In this document: positions 8,417-15,945 of the stretch, piece after piece | How positions within the stretch are numbered: the stretch's first letter is position 1 | Layout of the letters: each line of letters starts with the position of its first letter | NCBI GenBank assembly: GCA_030123805.1 | Contig: JASJXV010000003.1 | Location: 1 to 60,175 of the forward strand | DNA: 60,175 bases | DNA from: Gammaproteobacteria bacterium | GTDB taxonomy: Bacteria; Pseudomonadota; Gammaproteobacteria; Pseudomonadales; Azotimanducaceae | Direction of reading: 5' to 3' | Program-made: the position numbers and the translations under genes | The notes under the pieces: generated by a model | Database searches by the model: none | What the model saw: the letters and a program-made list of their open reading frames with translations, nothing else | What the model was told of the DNA's origin: nothing

Positions 8417-8970
8417 CAGTTTGATACCTCCCGTTCGGGCCGTAAGGCTTTTTTCAATGCACGTCGCCCTCTCGCCAGCAAAGATTCCAATGCCTGAACT
8501 GAAACGCCTGTGACTTGTGCGGCATCTCTATTTGAAAAACCCTGATAATAACAGAGAATAATGGCTGTTCTCTGACTCTCCGGAAGTGCACTCATGGCGT
8601 TGAAAATCTGACTGGCAGTTACGGTCGCATGCATATCATCTTCAAGATGGCTGCTGCTGTGGTGATCATCGGTCAATGTTTCCTGTAAGTGCGACTTGTC
8701 CTTCCTGAGGTAATCGATGCAAATATTGTGAGCGATTGTATGTAACCAGGTGGAGATTTTTGCTTTTCCGGATTTCCATTGATGGGCACTAGACCAGACT
8801 TTGAGAAATGTTTCCTGCGTTGCATCCTCAGCCTCTGCCATGCTCCCCAGCATACGCATTGCGAATCTGCTTAATGGCAGTAAGTGTTGATTTACAAGCT
8901 CCTCGCAAGCTTTTTGGTCACCCTTTTGGATCCGTAACATCAGTTCTTCATCGGTCAAATCGTTCAACAT
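8416..8970 (-). CDS. ECF-subfamily RNA polymerase sigma factor
   Basis: 184 residues. Region 2 spans about 10-85 (ACEELVNQHLLPLSRFAMRM, then AEDATQETFLKVW, the region 2.2 core-binding hallmark, and ISTWLHTIAHNICIDYLRK in 2.3/2.4). A His/Asp-rich linker follows. Region 4 is at about 125-180 (LPESQRTAIILCYYQGFSNRDAAQVTGVSVQALESLLARGRRALK). It directs RNA polymerase to a stress regulon and is probably held by the membrane protein encoded next. A GGAACTT reminiscent of sigma-E-type -35 elements lies upstream at 9003-9009, but I see no convincing -10 at the right spacing. Confidence 0.92.
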   Translation of the reverse strand: MLNDLTDEELMLRIQKGDQKACEELVNQHLLPLSRFAMRMLGSMAEAEDATQETFLKVWSSAHQWKSGKAKISTWLHTIAHNICIDYLRKDKSHLQETLTDDHHSSSHLEDDMHATVTASQIFNAMSALPESQRTAIILCYYQGFSNRDAAQVTGVSVQALESLLARGRRALKKALRPEREVSN

Positions 8971-9180
8971 GCACTCTATCCGGGATCTATCTGACCTCGG
9001 CTAAGTTCCGAGACAACTTCTGATAAAAGAGAGAAAGCGTCATTTTAATGCAGAACTCTGGTGCAATGAACGTGATTAGAGAGCAACGCCGAGCCAAATT
9101 TTGCGGATGACTAAAATGAAGCTCTCTAAAAAGGTAAATCACTTGTGCAGGTTCAGATAGACAGATATCAAACCGTCTAA

Positions 9181-9684
9181 TTACAGGCCACCCCCACCAT
9201 GTCTTCCGTGTCTGTGTCCTCCCGGACCTCCTGGCCTGAATTCCCGTCCTGTCAGGAAGCCGTCACCATCCCGGTCCATTCGGTCAAACATCTGTCGACG
9301 CATCTCATCCCGAGTGACCACGCCATTACCATCTTTATCCATTTTTGCAAAACGGCGTTCAAGTTTCTTATGGGCTTTCTGCGCCATACTCTCCTTCATC
9401 TCATCCAGATTCAGACTGCCATCGCCGTCCTGATCGAATTGAGCGAAAGGATCCTTATCCGGGGCATGAAACTCATCAAAGCTGATCTTGCCGTCGCCAT
9501 CCGTGTCCATGGCATCGATTCTGTCCTGAATGCGCGCCCTCATCTCCTCTCGGAAGGCTTCTCTGTCACCTTTTTGCCAGCCATCACCCTGTTGATCTGC
9601 CGTTGCGGTGAGGGCATAAGGAACTATCAATAAAGCTAATGCGGCTGTGTAAAAAGAATATTTAAATCCTGTGCGAGTCATCAT
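9181..9684 (-). CDS. secreted EF-hand calcium-binding protein with four EF loops
   Basis: About 167 residues. An N-terminal signal peptide (hydrophobic YTAALALLIVPYALTATA) is followed by four canonical EF-hand loops in two pairs: DTDGDGKISFDE, DQDGDGSLNLDE, DKDGNGVVTRDE and DRDGDGFLTGRE. The C-terminal tail is Gly/His-rich (PGGHRHGRHGGGGL), which could bind a transition metal. The ATG at 9684 has GGAG six bases upstream; the longer frame to 9747 is less likely. It lies 210 bases upstream of the ECF sigma gene on the same strand. EF-hand genes often accompany sigma/CpxP-like sets, so it may belong to the same metal or envelope stress response (inference). Confidence 0.85.
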   Translation of the reverse strand: MMTRTGFKYSFYTAALALLIVPYALTATADQQGDGWQKGDREAFREEMRARIQDRIDAMDTDGDGKISFDEFHAPDKDPFAQFDQDGDGSLNLDEMKESMAQKAHKKLERRFAKMDKDGNGVVTRDEMRRQMFDRMDRDGDGFLTGREFRPGGPGGHRHGRHGGGGL

Positions 9685-9814
9685 TTGGGTCTCCTGCGTT
9701 TGATTGCTCAGGCGTTTATACGTGGGTGGGCGCGATATCTGTCGCATCGTTGAGCTGACAATTCAATAAGCTGCCGCAGAGATGGTCGATTATCAATGCA
9801 TGAGCAGTTCGACA

Positions 9815-9847
9815 GGCTCTGACCGAGACGGGTGTGCCGATCAGAGC
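9815..9847. repeat. 8-bp inverted repeat, possible terminator after the acyl-CoA dehydrogenase operon
   Basis: GGCTCTGA and TCAGAGCC are perfectly complementary and enclose about 18 bases. The structure lies just downstream of the minus-strand dehydrogenase stop at 9854. No T-run follows, so it is not a classical intrinsic terminator. A related GGCTCTGACC recurs near 17049, downstream of modC. Confidence 0.35.
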
Positions 9848-9853
9848 CCGATC

Positions 9854-11065
9854 CTACCTGGATGTCGGTATTTCGTTAAAGGATACGCCCTTATCCGCGC
9901 GAATATCCTGAGGTAGTCCCAGGACGCGCTCAGCAATAATGTTTCTCAGTATCTCATCCGTACCCCCGGCAATTCTGAGACCCGGGGCACCGAGAAATGC
10001 ACCCTGAAACATACCGTCCTCAAGCATTACATTTTCATCCATCATGATGCCGCCCAGCTCCATCAGATCCATACCGAAGGAGCCAATATCCTGCAGTTTT
10101 TTGGCGCTGACTATTTTCGCTATAGAGGCCTCAGGACCGGGTGTTTCTCCCCTGGAAAGTGCAGATTGGGTACGGAACTTTGTGAACTTGAGACCGTTTG
10201 TCTCGCAGTACCAGGTTGCCAATCTGTCCCTGACCGCCCTGTCCTTGATAGCCGGTTGATCGTTAATTTCAATATTCTGGGCCAACCGGAAAATATCGGC
10301 GAAATCAGGTCCACCTGCAGAACCCACTGCGAGACGCTCATTCATCAGCGTGGTTATAGAAACCCGCCAGCCATCGCCGACCTCTCCCAGCCGATGCGCA
10401 TCCGGGATTCTCACATCGGTAAAATAGACCTCATTGAAATTGGATGCACCTGATATCTGTTTGATGGGTTTGATTTCTATACCGGGACTTTTCATGTCCA
10501 CGAAGAAAAACGTCAGACCCTGATGTTTGGGTACCGTGGGATCACTGCGCGTAACCAGAATTCCGTAATCACTGTAATGGGCGCCGGATGTCCAGATCTT
10601 CTGGCCATTGATAATCCAATCGTCACCGTCTTTTTCAGCCTTTGTTCGTAAACCAGCCAAATCGGATCCTGCCGCCGGCTCGCTGAATAGCTGGCACCAG
10701 ATCTCATCTCCTCGCGCCATGGGTGGAAGATAGCGTTGCTTCTGTTCTTCCGTCGCATAGGTTGCCATAGTGGGACCACACATACCTTGTCCGATAGCAA
10801 AAATGCCTGCAGGGACATCATATTTTGATTCTTCCTGCTGCCAGATCACCGATTCGATAGGAGATGCGCTACGTCCGCCATACTCCTTCTGCCAATGCAG
10901 ACAGGCCCACCCTGCATCTGCTTTTTTTGCCTGCCAGCTTTTTGCCCTGCGGATGAGTTCTGCTTCACTCTCCGCTGCCTTATCACGGTGTGGAACATTT
11001 GCTTTGAGCCAGGTCCGCACCTCTGCTCTAAATTCGGCTTCAGCCGGGGTATCATTAAAATCCAT
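9854..11065 (-). CDS. acyl-CoA dehydrogenase, likely catalytic subunit of a heteromeric pair
   Basis: 403 residues with the usual three parts: N-terminal helices (FNDTPAEAEFRAEVRTWLKANVP), the FAD/acyl-CoA beta domain (QLFSEPAAGSDLAGLRTKAEKDG, GQKIWTSGAHYSDYGILVTRS), and C-terminal helices ending GGTDEILRNIIAERVLGLPQ. The usual C-terminal catalytic Glu (the E of YEGT in medium-chain enzymes) is replaced by Gly. A Glu is present in the MNERLAVG helix, where long-chain, isovaleryl and heteromeric ChsE/FadE-type enzymes keep their base. It follows the second dehydrogenase gene by 33 bases with GGAGAGATACG before its ATG, so the two are co-expressed. Substrate unknown; branched, sterol side-chain or cyclic acyl-CoAs are plausible. 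Confidence 0.92.
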   Translation of the reverse strand: MDFNDTPAEAEFRAEVRTWLKANVPHRDKAAESEAELIRRAKSWQAKKADAGWACLHWQKEYGGRSASPIESVIWQQEESKYDVPAGIFAIGQGMCGPTMATYATEEQKQRYLPPMARGDEIWCQLFSEPAAGSDLAGLRTKAEKDGDDWIINGQKIWTSGAHYSDYGILVTRSDPTVPKHQGLTFFFVDMKSPGIEIKPIKQISGASNFNEVYFTDVRIPDAHRLGEVGDGWRVSITTLMNERLAVGSAGGPDFADIFRLAQNIEINDQPAIKDRAVRDRLATWYCETNGLKFTKFRTQSALSRGETPGPEASIAKIVSAKKLQDIGSFGMDLMELGGIMMDENVMLEDGMFQGAFLGAPGLRIAGGTDEILRNIIAERVLGLPQDIRADKGVSFNEIPTSR

Positions 11066-11098
11066 CGTATCTCTCCAATCTTTATTCAGCTATCGACT

Positions 11099-12208
11099 TC
11101 AGGCGCTGGCCTGTTCCAGCCGACTGATTAACATGTCCTTCCAACGTGGCTCACCACCCAGGTTTACGGATAGCAATTTTGAGCGACGATAAAACAGATG
11201 ACAGTCGAACTCCCAGGTAAATCCCATGCCGCCATGAATCTGAATGTTCTCTTTTGAGCTTTCATGATAGGCATCAGTCGCACTGATCCGGCAAGTTGCA
11301 GCGGCGATAGGTAGTTCAGTGGAGTGAGTGTCCAATGCCCATGCGCCATAGTAGCAATTTGATCTTGCCAACTCGGTAGCCACATACATATCCACAAGCT
11401 TGTGCTTGATCGCCTGGAATGTGGCGATTGGGCGTCCAAATGCGAATCGAGTCATGGCGTATTCTTTGCCCATATCCAGGGCAGCCTGTGCACCGCCCAC
11501 TTGTTCAAATGCAAACAGTACTGCGGCAGCATTGAACACCTGTCCAAGGATATTCCAGCCATCTCCTTCGTTGCCCAGGAGTTCACCGGGAGTCTCGGAT
11601 AAGTTAATTTTGGCGTGAGATCGTGTAGGGTCCAGAGTTTTAATGCTCTGGGCAGTTACGGAGTCATCACTCAGATCTACTATGTAAAGTGACAAACCCG
11701 CGTCGGAGTTTGCCGCAACCACAGCAAAGTCTGCCACATCGCCATCGGGAACAGGCATTTTTTCACCACTGAGCAAGCCGTTTGCGGCTTTTGCCTTGAT
11801 GTTTTTTGGTGATGGTGCGTGCGGTCCTTCAAAAACAGCCAGGGTGCCAATGGTTGCTCCGGTAGCAATGCCGGGCAGGTACTGTTTCTTCTGCTCTTCA
11901 GAACCTGCCGTCAGGATGGCCTCGGCAAACAGGTAAACAGATGATGAAAAAGGTGTGGGCGCCAGCGACCTCCCCAGCTCTTCGGCAATGACACAAAGCT
12001 CCAGATAACCCATGCCAATACCACCGTATTCCTCCGGTATGGCAGTCCCGGTCCAGCCTAATTCGATCATGCCACGCCAGGCCTCCGCGTCAAATGGTGC
12101 GTCGCCATCCAGTATTTCGCGAACATTCCTCAGAGAACACTTATCGGCCAGAAAACTCCTGGCCTGATCTCTTAACATGTTCTGCTCTTCCGAGAACTCG
12201 AAATTCAT
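11099..12208 (-). CDS. acyl-CoA dehydrogenase, likely non-catalytic partner subunit
   Basis: About 369 residues from the ATG at 12208, which follows GGAGGGACTAATGTT; the frame is open to 12232. The family fold is clear (FEFSEEQNMLRDQARSFLAD, IPEEYGGIGMGYLELCVIAEELG, QIHGGMGFTWEFDCHLFYRR). The helix that carries the MNER base in the neighbouring gene reads FNAAAVLFAFEQVGGAQAAL here, and the C-terminal catalytic position is also not visible. The FAD-binding IHGGMG motif is kept. This matches alpha2beta2 enzymes in which one subunit supplies the base and the other part of the FAD site. It is the first gene of the pair. Confidence 0.9.
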   Translation of the reverse strand: MNFEFSEEQNMLRDQARSFLADKCSLRNVREILDGDAPFDAEAWRGMIELGWTGTAIPEEYGGIGMGYLELCVIAEELGRSLAPTPFSSSVYLFAEAILTAGSEEQKKQYLPGIATGATIGTLAVFEGPHAPSPKNIKAKAANGLLSGEKMPVPDGDVADFAVVAANSDAGLSLYIVDLSDDSVTAQSIKTLDPTRSHAKINLSETPGELLGNEGDGWNILGQVFNAAAVLFAFEQVGGAQAALDMGKEYAMTRFAFGRPIATFQAIKHKLVDMYVATELARSNCYYGAWALDTHSTELPIAAATCRISATDAYHESSKENIQIHGGMGFTWEFDCHLFYRRSKLLSVNLGGEPRWKDMLISRLEQASA

Positions 12209-12298
12209 AACATTAGTCCCTCCGGGTAACATTTCATGATACTAGAGTATCAAAAACGCGGCGCCAACCGTATTTTATTCCTTGCAGCCAAATATCTG

Positions 12299-12400
12299 TC
12301 ATACGATATCCACGGTACCGCCGTCTATGCGGATATTTTGGCTATTGTAGAGTGCTTTCCGTGTCGCGGCGAACATTCCCCGAGGCATTTGCGCCGTGCG
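12299..12400 (-). pseudogene. C-terminal scrap of a short-chain dehydrogenase (SDR)
   Basis: On the minus strand a frame ending with TGA at 12299-12301 reads ALYNSQNIRIDGGTVDIV. SDR proteins commonly end with a YxxGQNIRxDGG segment, so this looks like the last 20-30 residues of such a gene, with no intact upstream domain. It sits directly upstream of the acyl-CoA dehydrogenase pair on the same strand and may once have been part of that degradation operon. The rest of the 347-base gap between 12209 and 12556 holds no gene that I can see, apart from the palindrome at 12482-12509. Confidence 0.45.
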
Positions 12401-12481
12401 CCTTTTCCGCCATGGCGGCATTAGCGCAAACGCCTCTACCAGGTATGCTGTTTAAACGGGCATCGGGTTGGGGTAGTCTGG

Positions 12482-12509
12482 GAGCCGGTCCGACATCTCG
12501 GACCGGCTC
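12482..12509. repeat. perfect 12-bp palindromic stem with 4-base loop
   Basis: GAGCCGGTCCGA (12482-12493) and TCGGACCGGCTC (12498-12509) are fully complementary around CATC. It lies about 50 bases upstream of the TSUP permease gene. No T-run follows on either strand, so it is either a factor-dependent termination or RNA-processing structure, or a binding site. Confidence 0.6.
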
Positions 12510-12556
12510 GCAGGCCGCGGCATTATGTTTGACGTGATTGAATAGCAGGCTGATCG

Positions 12557-13297
12557 ATGGATTGGATTGATACAGGTTTATTTCTGTTCCTGGTGATGTT
12601 GGGTGCCTATGTACAAACCATCACAGGTTTTGCCATGGGATTGCTGATAATGGGTGGTGTAACCATACTGAATCTCGCGCCGATTGCGTTCAGTGCCGCC
12701 GTGGTGAGCATTCTGTCGTTACTCAACGCAATGCTGGCACTGAGATATTCCCTGAAATATGTAAATTGGAAAACGGTTGGCTATACCTGTGCTGGCTTGT
12801 TACCTGGTCTTGTAGTGGGTTTTTTAATACTGGGATTGTTGGGTGATTCAGCTTATATCTGGCTCCGACGGATTCTGGGCGTGGTTATTATCATCGCGGG
12901 TGTTCTGCTTACGCTGAAACCGGAGCCCTGGCACAGAGCATCTGGCAGATGGGCCACATCCTTGACCGGAGTGGCCGGTGGTTTGATCGGCGGGATGTTC
13001 AGTACCGGGGGTGCGCCAATAGCGTTCTTCATGTACAGACAACCCGTTGAACTCAATATCATTCGTGCCACATTGCTGGCGGTTTTTGTGGTAACCACAT
13101 TTAGTCGAACTGTCGCGGTTGCTGTCGATGGTCAACTGACTCGCGACATTCTTGCAGTGAGTGGAGTGGGCATACCACTGGTCCTGATCACAACACTTTT
13201 TGCGAGGAAAATATCACCTGTAAATGCCGACATTACAATCCGGAAAACGGTATTTATATTGCTGATCCTCATCGGCGCTTTTCTAGTGATCGCATAA
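12557..13297 (+). CDS. TSUP-family (TauE/SafE-like) membrane permease
   Basis: 246 residues, almost entirely hydrophobic with about eight membrane segments. Two half-repeats each carry the family signature: GAYVQTITGFAMGLLIMGG near the start and GVAGGLIGGMFSTGGAPIAFFMY near residues 138-160. TSUP proteins export or import small sulfur or organic anions such as sulfite, sulfoacetate or taurine-derived products. The substrate is not indicated by the neighbours. The ATG at 12557 lacks a strong ribosome-binding site. Confidence 0.85.
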   Translation: MDWIDTGLFLFLVMLGAYVQTITGFAMGLLIMGGVTILNLAPIAFSAAVVSILSLLNAMLALRYSLKYVNWKTVGYTCAGLLPGLVVGFLILGLLGDSAYIWLRRILGVVIIIAGVLLTLKPEPWHRASGRWATSLTGVAGGLIGGMFSTGGAPIAFFMYRQPVELNIIRATLLAVFVVTTFSRTVAVAVDGQLTRDILAVSGVGIPLVLITTLFARKISPVNADITIRKTVFILLILIGAFLVIA

Positions 13298-13330
13298 GCC
13301 TATCAGATGCAGGAGATGGGCCAGAATTGA

Positions 13331-13702
13331 TCATCGCCGTTCCTGCTCTGACAGTGAGAGCAGATAGTCGGTGACCTCATCTCTTTCTGATAGTACTTGC
13401 AAAAACAGGAAGTCTCCCGGTTCAGCCCAGTCAAGAGCTGCACGAACACCCGTCATGGCATTATTAACCTGCGTAATTTTAGCCGCTGCTATGCCTTCCC
13501 TCTCGAGTTCGGAGCAGATGATCCGTGGAACTTCCCCTACGATGCGTTTAACTTCTGCAAGATCTTCCAGGGTCTCGATGGCACCCACACCAAGATGATC
13601 CGCGGTCACGTTTAGACAGGCACCGACATCGCAATGTGTATAGCCCAGGCCGCTGTCTTTCGAATAATTTGCTTTTTCCAGCAAGCGTTCAGCCTGGCTG
13701 TC
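13331..13702 (-). pseudogene. internally deleted cyanophycin synthetase fragment
   Basis: The frame reads two separate parts of a CphA-like Mur-ligase domain. Residues about 19-70 contain DSGLGYTHCDVGACLNV, then TADHLGVGAIETLEDLAEV, matching the conserved GLGxxxCDVxxxLNVxxDHLG block of cyanophycin synthetase. After VGEVP the sequence jumps to what looks like the very C-terminus (ALDWAEPGDFLFLQVLSERD). The ATP-grasp domain, the P-loop and the rest of the ligase are absent. The apparent ATG at 13744 lies in the neighbouring cyanophycinase relic read in another frame, so the open frame is an accidental fusion. No activity is expected. Confidence 0.7.
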
Positions 13703-13859
13703 GGAGACGTCCCAGTCTGCCTCTTTGGGTGAAGTGCTGATCAATTACCACGTCATTGGTAAGTCCCAATCCGGGGGGAACCGGACCTTCAATCACAGCC
13801 ATGGAAATAATTATGGCCGCGATTTTTATCATATTTACGCATATCTGATACCCGTTCAT
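13689..13859 (-). pseudogene. cyanophycinase fragment
   Basis: A 56-codon minus-strand frame (13859 to the TGA at 13689-13691) reads GLGLTNDVVIDQHFTQRGRL followed by GRL. This is the signature of cyanophycinase (peptidase S51) just after the active-site region, normally GLGLLPGVVIDQHFxxRxRxGRL. The catalytic serine region upstream is missing and the frame ends soon after GRL. It is immediately followed by the cyanophycin synthetase relic, so together they are the remains of a cphB-cphA locus brought together by deletion. Confidence 0.7.
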
Positions 13860-13970
13860 GGTGCGGATATGCCTGGCGGAGAAATGACTTGACCCGGATG
13901 GGTGATTGTTTGTCTAAAACACAACTTGAGATATGATGTGCACGGCAATACACAAGTCTGCAGATGGGTT

Positions 13971-15170
13971 ATGGACCTTCAGATTATGTGGTTATTAGAT
14001 TCTGGAGTAGTGAAGATTGTGGCTGAGTTTGACGATATCAGACCTTTTAAGGACGAAGAAGTTAAAGCAGTTCTGCTACGTATGTTGGCAGATGAAGACT
14101 TCATCGATTTTATTAGCAGCTATCGCGCTCCGATTCTGTACAAAATTTTCCGCCGACTGGTTAAGCAAAGGGTTCGCACAGTCCTCTCAAGAGAAACAAG
14201 ACACATCGATTCTATCGACAAATTTCAACGGTTGGTAGCCGATTATGTAACCAGGTTGATCAATCAATCCACCACCTCATTTGAGTATCAGGGAGTTGAT
14301 CGGCTAGAAAAACAAAAAGGTTATCTCTTTGTCAGCAACCACAGAGATATCGCCACCGATTCAATGCTAGTCGATTATGCGCTGCATTTTTCGGGGTACG
14401 AAACGGTCAGGATTGCGATTGGTGATAATCTGTTGCAGCGCCCATTTGCTACAGATTTGATGCGTCTGAATAAGGGTTTTATTATCAAACGATCTGCTGA
14501 AGGTGCAAAAAATATCTATGCAGCCTTGCTGCAGAGTTCTCGCTATATAATCCAGTCACTCAATGAAGGTCACTCTGTCTGGATTGCACAGAGAGAAGGT
14601 CGTGCCAAAGACGGTATGGACAGTACTGATCCGGCACTTATCAAGATGCTTACATTGTCGCAAAGAAAGTATCCGGGAAGCTACGCAGAGTTGATCGCGT
14701 CAATGAATATCGTGCCAGTCTCAATTGCCTATGAATATGATCCGTGCGACATGTTGAAGGCAAAAGAGCTGTATCATTTGGAGAAATATGGAACCTATAC
14801 AAAACCTTCAGAAGAGGACCTTCTCAGTCTGGTTAAGGGCCTGCGTGAGTTTAAGGGAAGGGTAAAGCTTCGCATAGGAGAACCATTAAACAGCGGGTTT
14901 TTATCACCCGAGGATGTTGCAACAGAACTGGATCACCAGATCCTGGGCAATTATGAACTTTATCCATCCAATTATATGGCACTTAGTCTGACTGATGAGC
15001 AGCCATATGCCGATGTCTGGCGGGCGCACAAAGAGGATTACGTGAATCGCTTCACCGGGGCAGAGCTTAAGAGTTTTAACGAGCGCCTGACGCAATGTCC
15101 TGAGAAGCATCAACCTTATTTCCTTAGAATGTATGCAAATCCGCTGATTAATCTGGAAAGTAATCGTTAG
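13971..15170 (+). CDS. glycerol-3-phosphate/1-acyl-glycerophosphate-type acyltransferase
   Basis: About 400 residues. Acyltransferase motifs are visible: VSNHRDIATDS, a known H-x5-D-like variant of the HxxxxD motif, around residue 120; NKGFIIKRS, equivalent to the GxxFIxR glycerol-phosphate site; and IAQREGRAKDG, equivalent to the FPEGTRS motif. The family contains PlsB-like and PlsC-like enzymes that acylate glycerol phosphate or lysophosphatidic acid at the membrane. No membrane segment is obvious. The frame is open from a GTG at 13902; the ATG codons at 13971 and 13986 are more plausible and none has a good ribosome-binding site, so the start is uncertain. Confidence 0.8.
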   Translation: MDLQIMWLLDSGVVKIVAEFDDIRPFKDEEVKAVLLRMLADEDFIDFISSYRAPILYKIFRRLVKQRVRTVLSRETRHIDSIDKFQRLVADYVTRLINQSTTSFEYQGVDRLEKQKGYLFVSNHRDIATDSMLVDYALHFSGYETVRIAIGDNLLQRPFATDLMRLNKGFIIKRSAEGAKNIYAALLQSSRYIIQSLNEGHSVWIAQREGRAKDGMDSTDPALIKMLTLSQRKYPGSYAELIASMNIVPVSIAYEYDPCDMLKAKELYHLEKYGTYTKPSEEDLLSLVKGLREFKGRVKLRIGEPLNSGFLSPEDVATELDHQILGNYELYPSNYMALSLTDEQPYADVWRAHKEDYVNRFTGAELKSFNERLTQCPEKHQPYFLRMYANPLINLESNR

Positions 15171-15246
15171 AAGTTGGTGCCAATCCAGTCAGTGATGAGG
15201 CATCTTGGTGTGGAAAGAATTTACTTGAGGTCAAATCTGAAACAGT

Positions 15247-15945
15247 ATGAAATCAATTAATATCCGCTATAGCATCAGGATAAGTGAGGACCGGTCTGAA
15301 ATCATAGATTTGCAGATTGATCCGATCAGTCTCGAGCTGATAAACAAACCGACTGAGAATTTACCTGCATGGACTAAACTGGGTTACCAAAAATGTCCTC
15401 ATTGTCCCCTGCATGAAGCGACGCATCCAAACTGTCCTGTAGCAGTCAATCTTGTGGATATAGTTAATCGATTCAACAACATTGCTTCGTACGATAAAGT
15501 TGTATTGAAGGTAATCACACGAGAAAGAACATACGCACGTCGGACCACCGCTCAAAAGGCCGTTAGCTCACTGTTTGGTTTGCTAATAGCGACCAGCGGT
15601 TGTCCCTATACCACCTTTTTGAAACCCATGGCCCGGTTTCACCTGCCATTGGCAAGTCAGGAAGAAACAATCTATCGAGTGACTGGCACCTATTTATTGG
15701 CTCAGTATTTTAGGGCTAAAAAGACTAACAGCATCGATAAGGATTTCGAAGGTTTGCATCGAATGTACACCGATCTACATCTCGTGAATGTAGAAATTGC
15801 AGCCAGGCTCCGGGAATTGACTGAGGGCGATTCATCAGTGAACGCCATCGTCTTGCTGGACGTGTTTGCGAACGTACTGCCGTTTGCAATCGAAGATGAA
15901 TTGGAAAGAATCCAGGCTCTGTTTGCACCCTATTTCCCGGACTAA
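15247..15945 (+). CDS. conserved hypothetical protein with a cysteine cluster
   Basis: 232 residues, not recognised. Residues 50-70 hold KCPHCPL and HPNCPVAVNLVDIV, so there are three or four cysteines in a CxxC...C arrangement that could bind metal. The remainder is helical, with a C-terminal half rich in hydrophobic heptads. No signal peptide or membrane segment. It follows the acyltransferase by 76 bases and converges on srkA with stops overlapping by four bases (15942-15945). The reading frame and composition look genuinely coding. No function is proposed. Confidence 0.75.
   Translation: MKSINIRYSIRISEDRSEIIDLQIDPISLELINKPTENLPAWTKLGYQKCPHCPLHEATHPNCPVAVNLVDIVNRFNNIASYDKVVLKVITRERTYARRTTAQKAVSSLFGLLIATSGCPYTTFLKPMARFHLPLASQEETIYRVTGTYLLAQYFRAKKTNSIDKDFEGLHRMYTDLHLVNVEIAARLRELTEGDSSVNAIVLLDVFANVLPFAIEDELERIQALFAPYFPD

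Noticed and set aside
9003-9009. GGAACTT upstream of the ECF sigma gene, like a sigma-E -35 box.
   Set aside because: No convincing -10 sequence occurs 15-17 bases downstream, so it is only mentioned, not called as a promoter.
9199-9633. Plus-strand open frame of 144 codons antisense to the EF-hand gene.
   Set aside because: It arises from the repetitive GAC/GAT codons of the EF loops read on the other strand; no coding signs of its own.
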